DNA from: Sphingomonas brevis
GTDB taxonomy: Bacteria; Pseudomonadota; Alphaproteobacteria; Sphingomonadales; Sphingomonadaceae
Direction: 5' to 3'
DNA: 64,000 nucleotides
Assembly: GCF_023516505.1 (NCBI RefSeq)
Contig: NZ_JAMGBB010000001.1
Coordinates: 1,054,001 to 1,118,000 of the forward strand
Below the pieces are notes generated by a model. The model was not told the DNA's origin. It did not search any database and saw only the letters and a list, made by a program, of their open reading frames with translations. Below are positions 7,726 through 16,465 of this stretch, one piece after another. A program made the position numbers and the translations under genes. Position 1 is the stretch's first letter. Every line of letters begins with the position of its first letter.

Positions 7726-8481
7726 ATGATCGAGCCATGGGTCTATGCCGCCCTCACCGCCACTGCCGTCCTCACCGGCTTCATCGACGCCATCGCCGGT
7801 GGTGGCGGGCTGATCATGATGCCGGCATTGCTGTCGGCCGGCGTGCCGCCGATCAATGCGCTCGCCACCAACAAACTGCAGTCGATGTTCGGCACCGCCG
7901 TCGCCTGCTCCAACTATGCGCGAAAAGGGCTGATCGACTGGCGGGCCAATCTGTTGACGGTCATCCTGGTGTTCACCGGTGCCACGGCGGGCGTCATCAT
8001 CGTCCAGGCGATCGACACGAAAGCATTGTCCCTGATCATTCCGCTGCTGCTGTTGGCGGTAGCGATCTACGTCCTGGTCAGCCCCAGGATGAGCGACGAG
8101 GACGCGCACCAGCGGATCAGCGCCAAGGGCTATGCACCGGTCGGAGCCGCGATCGGGGCCTATGACGGTTTTTTCGGGCCTGGCACGGGAAGCTTCTTCA
8201 CTGCGACTCTGGTCGGTCTGCGCGGGCTAGGGCTGACCCGGGCGACGGCACTGACCAAGCTGTTCAACCTCACAAGCAATATTGCATCGGTGATCTTCTT
8301 TGCCATCGGCGGCAAGACGTTGTGGCTTCTCGGACTGTGCATGGCCGGAGGTGCAATGGCGGGCGGATGGATCGGCAGCCATACAGCGATGAAATTCGGC
8401 GCCCGGATCATCCGCCCGCTTCTCGTGCTCCTATCGCTGGGTCTCACTACTCGCCTGCTCTTGGGCTATTTTACCGCCTGA
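7726..8481 (+). CDS. TSUP/TauE-SafE family membrane transporter
   Basis: 251 residues forming about seven to eight membrane helices. The first-helix motif GFIDAIAGGGGLIMMPAL and the second-half counterpart GAYDGFFGPGTGSFF are the two inverted-repeat signatures of the family (formerly UPF0721). Members export or take up sulfite, sulfoacetate, taurine or related organic anions across the inner membrane. The start at 7726 is chosen for the membrane protein itself; the open frame to its left is the antisense of tgt. A sulfotransferase follows 33 bases later and may be cotranscribed, which fits handling of sulfur compounds, but the substrate is inferred only. Confidence 0.88.
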   Translation: MIEPWVYAALTATAVLTGFIDAIAGGGGLIMMPALLSAGVPPINALATNKLQSMFGTAVACSNYARKGLIDWRANLLTVILVFTGATAGVIIVQAIDTKALSLIIPLLLLAVAIYVLVSPRMSDEDAHQRISAKGYAPVGAAIGAYDGFFGPGTGSFFTATLVGLRGLGLTRATALTKLFNLTSNIASVIFFAIGGKTLWLLGLCMAGGAMAGGWIGSHTAMKFGARIIRPLLVLLSLGLTTRLLLGYFTA

Positions 8482-8514
8482 CTCCCGCCGTATTCTCACC
8501 CTAGGCGGTTCGCC

Positions 8515-9513
8515 ATGACCATGCTCGACAGCCAATCGCGTTTCGCTTTCATCGTTGGCGCGCCGCGCTGCGGCACGACCACGCTCGCCGGTTTCCTGCA
8601 GCAACACCCCGATGTGTGCTTCTCGGTCGTCAAGGAGCCGCACTTCTTCTCGCAACATGAGTTTGCCGGCCGCAGCAAAGATGAAATGCGCAAGCTGGTC
8701 GAGACCGAGTATCTCGAGCGCTTCTTCGGTCAGTGCCCCGATGCCGAGCTCCGCGCCGAAGGATCCGTGACCTACCTCTACGTGCCGGGAAAAATGGCCC
8801 CGATCCTGGAACTGTGGCCGGATGCGAAGTTCATCATCGCGCTGCGCGATCCGCTGTCGATGCTGCCGTCGCTTCACGCCCGCCTGCTGGTTACCGGCGA
8901 CGAGACGATCCGCGACTTCAAGAAAGCCTGGGCCAAGATACCCGAACGGCGCGAGGGGCGCTCGGTCCCCAAGCGCGCTATCGATCCGCGTTGGCTGCGT
9001 TATGACGATGCGGGCAAGCTTGGATACAATGTCGAGCGCTTCTTCGCCGCCGTCGGCCGGGAGCGCTGTCATGTCGTCCTGTTCGACGATCTGACCGCCG
9101 ATCCGCCGGGCACCTACCGCGAACTGTGCCGCTTTCTCGACATCGAACCTTGGGCCGGCACCGACTTCGAACCGCAGCGCATCAACAAGACCATCCGCAT
9201 CGGCTGGCTGCAGCGTTTGCTCAAGCGTCCACCCAAGGCGATCCGCACCGCCCTGGCCGGCGAACAATTCCACAAGCGCGAAAAGAAGGTCGGCACCACC
9301 GATAGCCCCGCGCTGGCCGCTATCTTCCGGGTCCGCAAGCACCTGCTCGAGTGGAACAAGGTGCCGGCAAAGCGCGAGCCACTCGATGCGACGGTCCGGC
9401 AAGCGATCGTCGAAGGGCACCGGGACGACATCATCTTGCTATCGCGGGTGATCGGCCGGGACCTCAGTCATTGGCTCGGCGGAATTCCCGAAGCGAAGCC
9501 TGAAGCGGCCTAG
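8515..9513 (+). CDS. Sulfotransferase-family protein
   Basis: 332 residues. The 5'-phosphosulfate loop of PAPS-dependent sulfotransferases is clear at 15-24 ([10 protein letters not shown]). A second conserved site [16 protein letters not shown] corresponds to the 3'-phosphate-binding Arg/Ser. It should transfer sulfate from PAPS to an alcohol or amine on a small molecule or polysaccharide in the cytoplasm; the acceptor is unknown. It lies directly after the TSUP transporter, so the two may form a sulfonate/sulfate ester unit. The 3' end overlaps the converging queA by four bases. Its placement between two queuosine genes on the other strand is notable, but no mechanistic link is evident. Confidence 0.82.
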   Translation: MTMLDSQSRFAFIVGAPRCGTTTLAGFLQQHPDVCFSVVKEPHFFSQHEFAGRSKDEMRKLVETEYLERFFGQCPDAELRAEGSVTYLYVPGKMAPILELWPDAKFIIALRDPLSMLPSLHARLLVTGDETIRDFKKAWAKIPERREGRSVPKRAIDPRWLRYDDAGKLGYNVERFFAAVGRERCHVVLFDDLTADPPGTYRELCRFLDIEPWAGTDFEPQRINKTIRIGWLQRLLKRPPKAIRTALAGEQFHKREKKVGTTDSPALAAIFRVRKHLLEWNKVPAKREPLDATVRQAIVEGHRDDIILLSRVIGRDLSHWLGGIPEAKPEAA

Positions 9514-10544
9514 CCTTCGGCTGGCAGTAGCAGCGAACTGTCCCCATAGCTGTAGAATCGGTAGCCCTGTGCAATTGCATGGGCATAAGCGCTCTTCATC
9601 GTTTCCAGCCCCATCAGCGCTGATACAAGCATAAACAGCGTTGATCGGGGCAGATGGAAGTTGGTCATCAGCCCGTCGACCGCCTTGAAGCGATAACCGG
9701 GCGTGATGAATATCGCTGTGTCGCCTTCGAACGGCTGGACGTTGCCACCTTCATCCGCTGCGCTTTCGATCAGCCTCAGTGAGGTCGTGCCGACCGCGAT
9801 CAGCCTTCCACCTGAGGCTCTGGCGGCGTTCAGGCGATCGGCGGTTGCCTGGTCGATGCGGCCCCACTCCGAGTGCATGCGATGCGAACCGGTATCGTCC
9901 GCCTTGACCGGAAGGAACGTCCCCGCCCCGACATGAAGCGTCAGCATTTCCCGTTGCACGCCCCGATCATTGAGCGCCGCCATCAGCCGGTCGGTGAAAT
10001 GGAGCGCCGCCGTGGGTGCGGCCACCGCACCTGACTCGCGGGCAAACATGGTCTGATAGTCGTCGCGGTCGGCGTCATCCGTGGCGCGCTTGCCGGCAAT
10101 ATAGGGAGGCAGCGGCATCTCACCTGCCCGTTCGAGCAGCAATTCGACCGGCTCCTCCCCGTGAAAGTGCAACAGGATCGCGCCATCGCTATCGCGGCTG
10201 ACAGCGCTAGCCTTCACGCCGTCGGCAAAGTCGATCACGTCGCCGTCACGCACCCTTTTGGCGTTGCGGACGAACGCCCACCATTCCCGCAGGCCCTCGC
10301 GCTTGTGCAGCGTTGCGCCGACCCGCGCTTCCCCGCGCCGGCCCTCAAGCTGCGCGGGAATGACCCTTGTATCGTTGAAGACAAGCACGTCGCCCGGACG
10401 CAGGATGTCGGGCAAATCCAGCACTCCGCGGTCGCCAATGCTTGCGCCGTCGACCAGCAGCATTCGCGCCGCGTCGCGCGGGCGAGCAGGACGAAGTGCG
10501 ATGCGGTCGGTCGGTAGGTCGAAGTCGAAAAGGTCGACGCGCAT
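9510..10544 (-). CDS. queA: S-adenosylmethionine:tRNA ribosyltransferase-isomerase
   Basis: 344 residues, full length. QueA transfers the ribosyl part of SAM to preQ1-tRNA, giving epoxyqueuosine. Family features seen are the opening [35 protein letters not shown], a central [11 protein letters not shown] motif, and the close SLLLPAEG. The ATG at 10544 shares one base with the stop of the upstream cyclophilin gene (TAATG), so the two are translationally coupled on one minus-strand transcript. Together with tgt nearby this supplies two queuosine steps; queG and preQ1 genes are not in the window. Confidence 0.96.
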   Translation of the reverse strand: MRVDLFDFDLPTDRIALRPARPRDAARMLLVDGASIGDRGVLDLPDILRPGDVLVFNDTRVIPAQLEGRRGEARVGATLHKREGLREWWAFVRNAKRVRDGDVIDFADGVKASAVSRDSDGAILLHFHGEEPVELLLERAGEMPLPPYIAGKRATDDADRDDYQTMFARESGAVAAPTAALHFTDRLMAALNDRGVQREMLTLHVGAGTFLPVKADDTGSHRMHSEWGRIDQATADRLNAARASGGRLIAVGTTSLRLIESAADEGGNVQPFEGDTAIFITPGYRFKAVDGLMTNFHLPRSTLFMLVSALMGLETMKSAYAHAIAQGYRFYSYGDSSLLLPAEG

Positions 10545-11395
10545 TAGTGCGGCTGAGGCGCAGGAGCCTCTTGCGGAGTTGGCTGAGGCGCGGGCGTCTC
10601 TTGCGGAGTTGGCTGAGGCGCGGGCGTCTCTTGCGGAGTTGGCTGAGGCGCGGGAGCCTCTTGCGAAGTCGGCTGAGGAGTTTCAGCCGGAGACCCCGCG
10701 TTTACGATCGCCCTCTGGTCAGATTGCACCACTGCTTCGGCGGCCTTGGACTGTGCGTCTTGGGTTTCCGCCGGCACCGGCGCGGCGGCAGTGACGACCG
10801 GCGGCGGGGGCAGCGGACCACCGATCGTCGCGCGGACGATCTTCGTCGGCTGGGCTGGCGGTTCGCCAACGGCAATATTGTCGACGGCCGCCATTCCCTC
10901 GATCACGCGGCCGAAGGCGCTATATTTGTGGTCGAGCTTCATCGTCGGGGAAAGTATGATGAAGAACTGGCTGTTGGCGCTATCGGGCGCTTCTGACCGC
11001 GCCATCGATGCCACCCCGCGCAGATGCGGCAAGTCGTTGAATTCGGCCGGGACGTCAGGCAGCGTCGAGCCGCCTTCGCCGGTACCCTTGGGATCACCGC
11101 CCTGGGCCATGAATCCGGAGATCACCCGGTGAAAGCTGAGCCCGTTATAGAAACCGTGGCTGGTCAGCAGCTGTATCCGGTAGACATGTTGTGGTGCCAC
11201 GTCGGGTCGCAGCTGGATCACCACCTTGCCGCCGTTCGACAGTTCGAGCGTCCAGCGATTGGCGGGATCGGCGGCGACTTCGGCGGGAGTGATCACGATG
11301 GGCTGCTGGGCCACGGGCGCTGGCGGCGGTGGCGCATCCTTCGCGGCAACCAACATCAACGCCAAAAAAGGCAAGCCAATCAAACTCTTGATCAT
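10544..11395 (-). CDS. Periplasmic cyclophilin-type peptidyl-prolyl isomerase with repeat tail
   Basis: 283 residues. The start at 11395 follows GGGGAG and gives a signal peptide ([18 protein letters not shown]). The cyclophilin domain spans about residues 46-195, with the catalytic [14 protein letters not shown] (R90, F95, Q98) and a later SQFFI. It should catalyse proline isomerisation in the periplasm. After the domain comes a Pro/Ala/Gln-rich linker, then four near-identical 10-residue repeats of the form [10 protein letters not shown] and a final His. This tail is disordered and may span or bind the cell wall. The gene overlaps queA by one base. Confidence 0.9.
   Translation of the reverse strand: MIKSLIGLPFLALMLVAAKDAPPPPAPVAQQPIVITPAEVAADPANRWTLELSNGGKVVIQLRPDVAPQHVYRIQLLTSHGFYNGLSFHRVISGFMAQGGDPKGTGEGGSTLPDVPAEFNDLPHLRGVASMARSEAPDSANSQFFIILSPTMKLDHKYSAFGRVIEGMAAVDNIAVGEPPAQPTKIVRATIGGPLPPPPVVTAAAPVPAETQDAQSKAAEAVVQSDQRAIVNAGSPAETPQPTSQEAPAPQPTPQETPAPQPTPQETPAPQPTPQEAPAPQPH
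10552..10671 (-). repeat. Four 30-base tandem repeats inside the cyclophilin gene
   Basis: Units at 10552-10581, 10582-10611, 10612-10641 and 10642-10671 encode the TPQExPAPQP tail. The two middle units are identical and the outer ones differ at a few positions. The unit is a multiple of three, so copy-number change would keep the frame. Confidence 0.9.
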
Positions 11396-11456
11396 ACCAA
11401 CTCCCCAAACCCCCAAGCGCCGCCCGCCTATCTCAGCCTTGCCTGTCACGCCAGCC

Positions 11457-11945
11457 TTATTTCAGCTTGTCGGCAACATCCTTGGCGACCGACGGCGGCA
11501 CAAACCGGTCGATAGCACCGCCATAGCGGGCGATTTCTTTCACCAGCCTTGACGCGATCGGCTGAAGCGAGACGTCGGCCATCAGGAAGACCGTTTCGAT
11601 CCGGTCGTTCAGTTGCTGGTTCATGCCTGCCATTTGATATTCATATTCAAAATCGGCGACCGCCCGGAGGCCGCGCAGAATCAAACCCGCGCCCTGCGCC
11701 TCGGCAAAGTCCATCAGCAGCGAATCAAATTCGACCACGGTCACGCCCGCCAGGCCAGCGATTTCGCGCTCGACCATCGCGATCCTCTCCGCAACCGTGA
11801 ACATCGGTTCCTTTGACGGGTTGGTGGTTACGCCGATCACAAGCCTGTCGACCAGGTGTGCGCCACGCCGAATGATGTCGAGATGACCAAGCGTGAGCGG
11901 GTCGAACGTGCCCGGATATACGCCGATGCGTTCCCTCACCCCCAT
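11457..11945 (-). CDS. coaD: Phosphopantetheine adenylyltransferase
   Basis: 162 residues, the usual length. CoaD adenylates 4'-phosphopantetheine to dephospho-CoA, the penultimate step of coenzyme A synthesis. Diagnostic motifs are YPGTFDPLTLGHLDI near the start (T/HxGH nucleotidyltransferase signature), ILRGLRAVADFEYE, and the ISSR-equivalent PIASRLVKE. The start codon shares one base with the stop of the polyprenyl synthase gene, continuing a minus-strand cluster of xseB, polyprenyl synthase and coaD, probably running on to the cyclophilin and queA. Confidence 0.96.
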   Translation of the reverse strand: MGVRERIGVYPGTFDPLTLGHLDIIRRGAHLVDRLVIGVTTNPSKEPMFTVAERIAMVEREIAGLAGVTVVEFDSLLMDFAEAQGAGLILRGLRAVADFEYEYQMAGMNQQLNDRIETVFLMADVSLQPIASRLVKEIARYGGAIDRFVPPSVAKDVADKLK

Positions 11946-12856
11946 TAGCGGTCCCTTTCCTCGATGTAGCGGGCGACCGCGCGAAGCAGATCAGCCTCCG
12001 CCCCATGACCTTGAAGATGCTCGATCGCCTGTTCGACCAGCATTGCGCATTGCGCCCGCGCCCGTTCTTCACCGAGCAACGAAACGAATGTTGCCTTCCC
12101 GGCGCTTTCGTCCTTGCGCAGCCTCTTCCCCGCCGCAACTTCGTCGCCGGCATGGTCGAGCAGATCGTCGGCAATTTGGAAGGCCAGCCCGATGTCGCGG
12201 GCGTAGCCGCGATAGGGCGTACGTGCCTCGGGAGGCAGCCGGCCCATAATGCACGCGGCCTCGACCGCGAACTCGATCAATGCGCCCGTCTTCAGCTGCT
12301 GCAATCGGGTAATTGAGCCCATGTCGAGAATCTGACCCTCGGCCGCCAGGTCGAGCATCTGCCCACCGGCCATTCCCTGCGGGCCTGACGCTCGGGCCAA
12401 CTCGATCACGAGTTCCGACCGTACGAACGGGTCCTCGTGAGTTGCCGCATCGGCAATGATTTCGAACGCCAGATCGTGAAAGCAGTCTCCGGCCAACACC
12501 GCGGTCGATTCATCATAGGCGCGATGGACCGTCAGCTTGCCACGGCGCAGGTCGTCGTCGTCCATGCACGGCAAATCGTCGTGGATCAGCGAATAGACAT
12601 GGATCGCTTCAATCGCCGCACCGGCGCGGACGCAGCGTTCCTCGTCGATCCGGAACAGCCGGCCGGTAGCCACCGTCAGCAGCGGACGGATTCGCTTGCC
12701 GCCGCCAAGACCGGCGTGGCGCATCGCATCGAACAACCGGTCTCGACCGTCGCCGCTACTTTGCAGGTACCGGGAGAAAACCGCCTCAACCTTGGCGCCG
12801 ATGCGGTTGGCCTCTTTTGCAAGTTCGGCCTCGGACACGCCGGCCTCAATCAGCAT
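11945..12856 (-). CDS. Short-chain polyprenyl (farnesyl/geranylgeranyl) diphosphate synthase
   Basis: 303 residues. The first Asp-rich motif is HDDLPCMDDDDLRRG, with the two-residue insert common in bacterial farnesyl synthases. The second is FQIADDLLD. Both bind Mg-diphosphate. The enzyme condenses isopentenyl diphosphate onto an allylic primer; product length cannot be fixed by eye, though the position after xseB is the classic ispA site. I chose the ATG at 12856, which overlaps the end of xseB by 11 bases; an in-frame start 13 codons upstream lies deeper in xseB and adds a non-family basic stretch. In sphingomonads the product feeds ubiquinone, hopanoids and carotenoids. Confidence 0.92.
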   Translation of the reverse strand: MLIEAGVSEAELAKEANRIGAKVEAVFSRYLQSSGDGRDRLFDAMRHAGLGGGKRIRPLLTVATGRLFRIDEERCVRAGAAIEAIHVYSLIHDDLPCMDDDDLRRGKLTVHRAYDESTAVLAGDCFHDLAFEIIADAATHEDPFVRSELVIELARASGPQGMAGGQMLDLAAEGQILDMGSITRLQQLKTGALIEFAVEAACIMGRLPPEARTPYRGYARDIGLAFQIADDLLDHAGDEVAAGKRLRKDESAGKATFVSLLGEERARAQCAMLVEQAIEHLQGHGAEADLLRAVARYIEERDR

Positions 12857-13088
12857 CGAACGGCTTCGTGCCTTGTGGCTGGCCGTCCGGGCCAAGTGCG
12901 ATCTGCTCGATCCGCGCTTGCGCCGCCTTCAGCCTCGCCTCGCAATGCCGCTTGAGCTTGTCGCCGCGCTGGTAGAGCTCGATCGATTCATCGAGCGGCG
13001 CCTGACCCTGCTCGAGGTTGCGCACGATCTGCTCGAGCTCGGACAGTGCCGCCTCGAAGGTCAGATTCTCGATATCGGCCTGATCCAT
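12846..13088 (-). CDS. xseB: Exodeoxyribonuclease VII small subunit
   Basis: 80 residues, the normal size. The signature LTFEAALSELEQIVRNLEQGQAPLDESIELYQRG, given here only in outline, covers almost the whole family profile: the FEAAL...LE.IV..LE pattern, followed by L..SI..Y.RG and a coiled C-terminal helix. The subunit binds XseA and stabilises exonuclease VII, which degrades single-stranded DNA. The large subunit gene is not in the window. It is the likely first gene of the xseB-ispA-type-coaD cluster. Confidence 0.95.
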   Translation of the reverse strand: MDQADIENLTFEAALSELEQIVRNLEQGQAPLDESIELYQRGDKLKRHCEARLKAAQARIEQIALGPDGQPQGTKPFDAD

Positions 13089-13120
13089 CGCTCAGCTTCT
13101 GGGCCTTGGGTCAGCCTAAA

Positions 13121-13816
13121 TCAACGCTTGAACGGGTCCTTGATGCCCGGGACGATCTCGTCGCTGACCACTTCCACACCCGACTCTGCGGCGATCGCCG
13201 CCTCGACGTCGCGATGGTGCTGCTCGCGCTCGGCGCGAAGCTGCTCGATCAGCGCGTCGCGATCGCTGTCGAACCTGGTATCGGCCGGAGCCTGCGTGCC
13301 GGCGGCCTTTTGCGCCTTGGCTACCGCCGCATCCAGTTCGCGCTGGCTGGTCAAACCCAATGTCACCGGATCCTTTGGCTGGATATTGGCCATATTCCAA
13401 TGGGTCCGGTCGCGGATCGCGGCGATCGTGGTGCGAGTGGTGCCGATCAACTTGGAGATCTGGCCGTCCGACACTTCCGGATGATTGCGAATGATCCAGG
13501 CGATGCCGTCAGGCTTGTCCTGCCGCTTGCTCACCGGCGTGTAACGCGGGCCCTTGGTGCGGGTGACAGGGTCGGGCGCCTTGTGCATCTGCAGCACATA
13601 ATCGAGGTCGGCCTGCCCCTTCTCGATTTCCTCATGCGTCAGCTCGCCCGACCGGATCGGGTCGCGCCCGGTCAGCTTGGTCGCGGCCGTATCGTCGGCG
13701 ATCGCCTGAACCTCGAGGATGTGCAGCCCGCAAAATTCGGCAATCTGCGAAAAGCTGAGCGAGCTGTTGTCGACCAGCCAGGCGGCGGTGGCGTGGGGCA
13801 TGAGCGGCTGGGCCAT
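13121..13816 (-). CDS. trcR: TrcR/DUF1013 cell-cycle transcriptional regulator
   Basis: 231 residues, a family restricted to alphaproteobacteria. Conserved features are the opening PLMPHATAAWLVDN, the HTH-like FSQIAEFCGLHILEV, the central GPRYTPVSKRQDKPD, and a second HTH region (DGQISKLIGTTRTTIAAIRDRTHWN). In Caulobacter the protein TrcR is an essential regulator linked to the cell cycle and RNA polymerase; that role is transferred by family. The ribosome site GGAGAAATCGC sits right before the ATG, and a strong hairpin with a T-rich tail lies just upstream in the leader. It stands alone upstream of xseB. Confidence 0.88.
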   Translation of the reverse strand: MAQPLMPHATAAWLVDNSSLSFSQIAEFCGLHILEVQAIADDTAATKLTGRDPIRSGELTHEEIEKGQADLDYVLQMHKAPDPVTRTKGPRYTPVSKRQDKPDGIAWIIRNHPEVSDGQISKLIGTTRTTIAAIRDRTHWNMANIQPKDPVTLGLTSQRELDAAVAKAQKAAGTQAPADTRFDSDRDALIEQLRAEREQHHRDVEAAIAAESGVEVVSDEIVPGIKDPFKR

Positions 13817-13821
13817 GCGAT

Positions 13822-13862
13822 TTCTCCAAAAACAAGAACGGCCGCCCCTTCCCGGAGCGGCC
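13822..13862 (-). promoter_or_regulatory. Terminator-like hairpin in the trcR leader
   Basis: Read on the minus strand, GGCCGCTCC pairs with GGGGCGGCC around a short loop and is followed by GTTCTTGTTTTTGG, ending a few bases before the trcR ribosome site. It has the form of an intrinsic terminator, either ending an upstream transcript or acting as an attenuator in the leader. Confidence 0.5.
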
Positions 13863-14021
13863 AGCTATTGGACGGGCATCTAATCCCCCACTGGGCTTAG
13901 GGCAAGCGGAGTCTCGTCCGATGATCCACTGCCACAATTTCGGTCTGATTTGGCGTTTGGCCGACACAATCGCGCCGCAATCCGAACGGACCAAGTCATC
14001 CGTCACAAGAAGGGGGATTAT

Positions 14022-14468
14022 ATGAGAGTCGCTGCGCTGGCCCTGGCTGCAACTGCTCTGATTGCTTCACCTGCCCAAGGCGAGGATTGGGCCAGCGTGC
14101 GGCCCGGCACATTTGTCGGTGCAAGACTGACCATCGGCGGCAAAAATGGCGGAGAGCCCGTCGCGGCGCTCACCATCGCGCCAACTCACAGCCGGATATC
14201 CCGTGACGGTTTGACGAGCACAAGGATCGGCGAAGGTCTCGCTCTCAATTTCACAGCTCGACACAAACCGACCTTAACGCTGGGTGGGATTCGCGCCGAC
14301 ACCGCACTTGGAATGAAAAGCTCGGCCGGGCTGGATTCCGAACGGCGGCTCGGGGTCTCGACCGGCGCATGGGTCGCAATCGGTGTCGGTGCGGCAGTCC
14401 TGGGCGGAGCGGCCGCATTCTATTTCACGGTGACCGATTGCGCCGACCATGAGGACGAATGCCCCTGA
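14022..14468 (+). CDS. Exported hypothetical protein with C-terminal membrane segment
   Basis: 148 residues. The ATG at 14022 is eight bases after AGGGGG and starts a clear signal peptide ending ASPAQG. The middle (about 22-105) is beta-rich, with segments such as FVGARLTIGG and TLTLGGIRADT. A hydrophobic helix follows near the C-terminus (GAWVAIGVGAAVLGGAAAFYF) and the end is acidic with two Cys (TDCADHEDECP). I do not recognise a family. The layout suggests a periplasmic domain anchored in the inner membrane by its C-terminal helix. It is monocistronic, between two divergently placed groups. Confidence 0.75.
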   Translation: MRVAALALAATALIASPAQGEDWASVRPGTFVGARLTIGGKNGGEPVAALTIAPTHSRISRDGLTSTRIGEGLALNFTARHKPTLTLGGIRADTALGMKSSAGLDSERRLGVSTGAWVAIGVGAAVLGGAAAFYFTVTDCADHEDECP

Positions 14469-14495
14469 AGGCAGTCGTGACGGGGGCTCGACTAA

Positions 14496-15113
14496 CTAGT
14501 CATCCAGGCTGACATGCTCTTCCATCGTCATGATCCGCTCCATCCAGCGGACGATCGAAGGATATGCTTCAAGGTCGAATTCGGCCTCGTCGGCGACATG
14601 GGTGTAGGCGAACAGGCAAATGTCGGCGAGGCTGAACTGGTCGGCGACAAACCACTTCCTTGAATCCAAATGGTTGTCCATCAGGTCGAGCGCCGCCAGC
14701 CCCGCATCGCGTTTGCCCTTGATCTGCATTCGCTGCGCATCGGTCAGCGCGTCGAGCCCGACATTTCTCAGCCAGAACCGCATCGTCGCAATGTTTGGCT
14801 CGTGGTTATACTGTTCCCAGAACATCCAGCGCAGCATGTCGGCCTGGTCGAAATGGCCGTCGGGGATCAGCTTGGTGCCGTTGGCAAGGTAGAAGCAGAT
14901 CGCATTGCTCTCTGGCAGGAAGCGGTCGCCGTCCTCGAGCACCGGAATTCGGCCGTTGGGGTTGACGTCTCGCAGATATTCGGGAGTCCGCGTTTCGCCC
15001 TTCATGATGTCGTATTCGCGCCGCTCCAGCTCAATCCCGACGTGCGCAGCGGTCAGCCGGATTTTATAGCAATTTCCCGACCGGCCATACTCGTGGAGGA
15101 TCAGCCCGCTCAT
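14496..15113 (-). CDS. Glutathione S-transferase family protein
   Basis: 205 residues, a typical cytosolic GST. The N-terminal thioredoxin-like domain shows the GSH-site NGRIPVLEDGD (the cis-Pro region) and LPESNAICFYLA, with the conserved E-S pair that binds glutathione. The helical C-terminal domain contains FSLADICLFAYTHVADEAEF, matching the N-capping box of the family. It is a conjugating or peroxidase enzyme of unknown substrate. The start overlaps the stop of the quinone oxidoreductase gene by four bases, so the two form one operon for handling electrophiles or quinones. Confidence 0.92.
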   Translation of the reverse strand: MSGLILHEYGRSGNCYKIRLTAAHVGIELERREYDIMKGETRTPEYLRDVNPNGRIPVLEDGDRFLPESNAICFYLANGTKLIPDGHFDQADMLRWMFWEQYNHEPNIATMRFWLRNVGLDALTDAQRMQIKGKRDAGLAALDLMDNHLDSRKWFVADQFSLADICLFAYTHVADEAEFDLEAYPSIVRWMERIMTMEEHVSLDD

Positions 15114-16114
15114 GGCGCCACCGTTAGCACGATCTTGCCGACGTGGTCACCCGACTCCATCCGTGCATGTGCGGCAGCCACCTGATCTAGAGGAAAACTC
15201 TTGTCCATCACCGGCTTCAGCCGGTTGCCTTCGACATAGGGCCAAACCGTTTCGGCAATCTCGTCCCGAACCATTGCCTTGAACGCCAGGTCGCGCGGGC
15301 GAAGCGTCGATCCCGTCAACGTCAGCCGCCGCCGCATGATGTCGACGATCGACACCTCGGCCTTGGGCCCCCGCTGGAACGCGATCGACACGTGGCGGCC
15401 GTCATCGCTCAGGCAGGCTAGATTCCGCGGCACATAATCGCCGCCGACCATATCAAGCACCACCGCCACGCCCTTCTCCTCGGTCCAGCGCTGCACGGCG
15501 TCGACGAAGTCGGTTGTCTTGTAATTGATCGCATGGGCCGCGCCGAGTTCGATCGCCGCGGCGCATTTCTCGTCGCTCCCGCAAGTGACGATAACTTCCA
15601 GTCCGAACAAAGTTCCAAGCTTGATCGCCATCGTGCCGATGCCACTGGTCCCGCCATGAACCAGCACCGGATCGCCATCGGCTGCGAATCCCCGCTCGAA
15701 CAGATTGACCCAGACGGTGAACAGCGTTTCCGGCATCGCAGCCGCCTCGGTCATTCGCAGCACTTCCGACACCGGCAGGCAGGTCCCGGCTGGCGCAACG
15801 CAATATTCGGCATAGCCGCCACCAGACACCAGCGCGCATTGCCTGCTGCCGATCAGATGGCTTGCGCCCTGCCCCGCCGCGACGACCGTTCCCGAAATTT
15901 CCAGTCCCGGAATGCCGCTTGCTCCAGCCGGGGGCGGATAGACGCCCATCCGCTGCAGCACATCGGGCCGGTTGACGCCCGCCGCGGCAACCTTGATCAG
16001 CACCTCGTCCTTGCCGGGGCGCGGCGTCGGCCGGGAGGCTGGCCGCAGCTGCTCCGGACCGCCGGGCGAGGCGATTTCAACAACGCGCATTACATCCGGA
16101 ATGATGTCCGTCAC
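15110..16114 (-). CDS. NAD(P)H quinone oxidoreductase (PIG3-like, MDR family)
   Basis: 334 residues of the zinc-free medium-chain dehydrogenase family. Seen are the GroES-like N-terminal domain (AAGVNRPDVLQRMGVYPPP), the nucleotide-binding VLVHGGTSGIGTMAIKL (a modified Rossmann AxxGxxG pattern), and the family closing VVAAHARMESGDHVGKIVL. There are no catalytic or structural zinc cysteines. It reduces quinones or enones using NADPH. A GTG at 16114 with GGGGG upstream is the likely start; an ATG at 16090 would give a protein beginning MRVVEI, which matches homologues about equally well. It is coupled to the GST gene by a four-base overlap. Confidence 0.92.
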   Translation of the reverse strand: MTDIIPDVMRVVEIASPGGPEQLRPASRPTPRPGKDEVLIKVAAAGVNRPDVLQRMGVYPPPAGASGIPGLEISGTVVAAGQGASHLIGSRQCALVSGGGYAEYCVAPAGTCLPVSEVLRMTEAAAMPETLFTVWVNLFERGFAADGDPVLVHGGTSGIGTMAIKLGTLFGLEVIVTCGSDEKCAAAIELGAAHAINYKTTDFVDAVQRWTEEKGVAVVLDMVGGDYVPRNLACLSDDGRHVSIAFQRGPKAEVSIVDIMRRRLTLTGSTLRPRDLAFKAMVRDEIAETVWPYVEGNRLKPVMDKSFPLDQVAAAHARMESGDHVGKIVLTVAP

Positions 16115-16187
16115 TTACGCCCCCAAAACGCGAACCATCGGGCGCAAGCTTATTGACTTGGGCCAACGGCGGGTCAACGCTTGAGGA

Positions 16188-16385
16188 ATGGACGAGGATG
16201 ACTTCTTTTCCAGCCGCCCGCAGGATCCGTTGACCCTGCTCGTCAAGCAGGACCTCGGACCGCTATCGGTCGACGAGCTGCAGGAACGGATCGAGACGCT
16301 CAAGGGCGAGATCGCCCGGATAGAGCAGCATCTGTCCGATACCGAGCGCCATCGGAACGCCGCCGATGAGCTGTTCAAAAAGTAG
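16188..16385 (+). CDS. DUF1192 family protein
   Basis: 65 residues. The pattern matches DUF1192, a small alphaproteobacterial family: an acidic start (MDEDDFF), PLTLLVKQDLGPLSVDELQERI, a coiled-coil helix of Glu/Ile/Arg, and the tail AADELFKK. No activity is known; the helix suggests a protein-protein contact. In other genomes these genes sit near quinone oxidoreductases, as here. It is divergent from the quinone oxidoreductase and 80 bases before clpA. Confidence 0.88.
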   Translation: MDEDDFFSSRPQDPLTLLVKQDLGPLSVDELQERIETLKGEIARIEQHLSDTERHRNAADELFKK

Positions 16386-16465
16386 TTCCGCGCATCATTA
16401 CGCCTTCGCGCCCTTGATCGGCGCATCAGACTTCACGACATTGAGCGGGTAAGGAGACTCCCCGA

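Noticed and set aside
10442-10996. Leucine-rich repeats read on the plus strand at the end of the cyclophilin gene
   Set aside because: The [10 protein letters not shown]-type repeats are the antisense of the [10 protein letters not shown] tail. No start signals.
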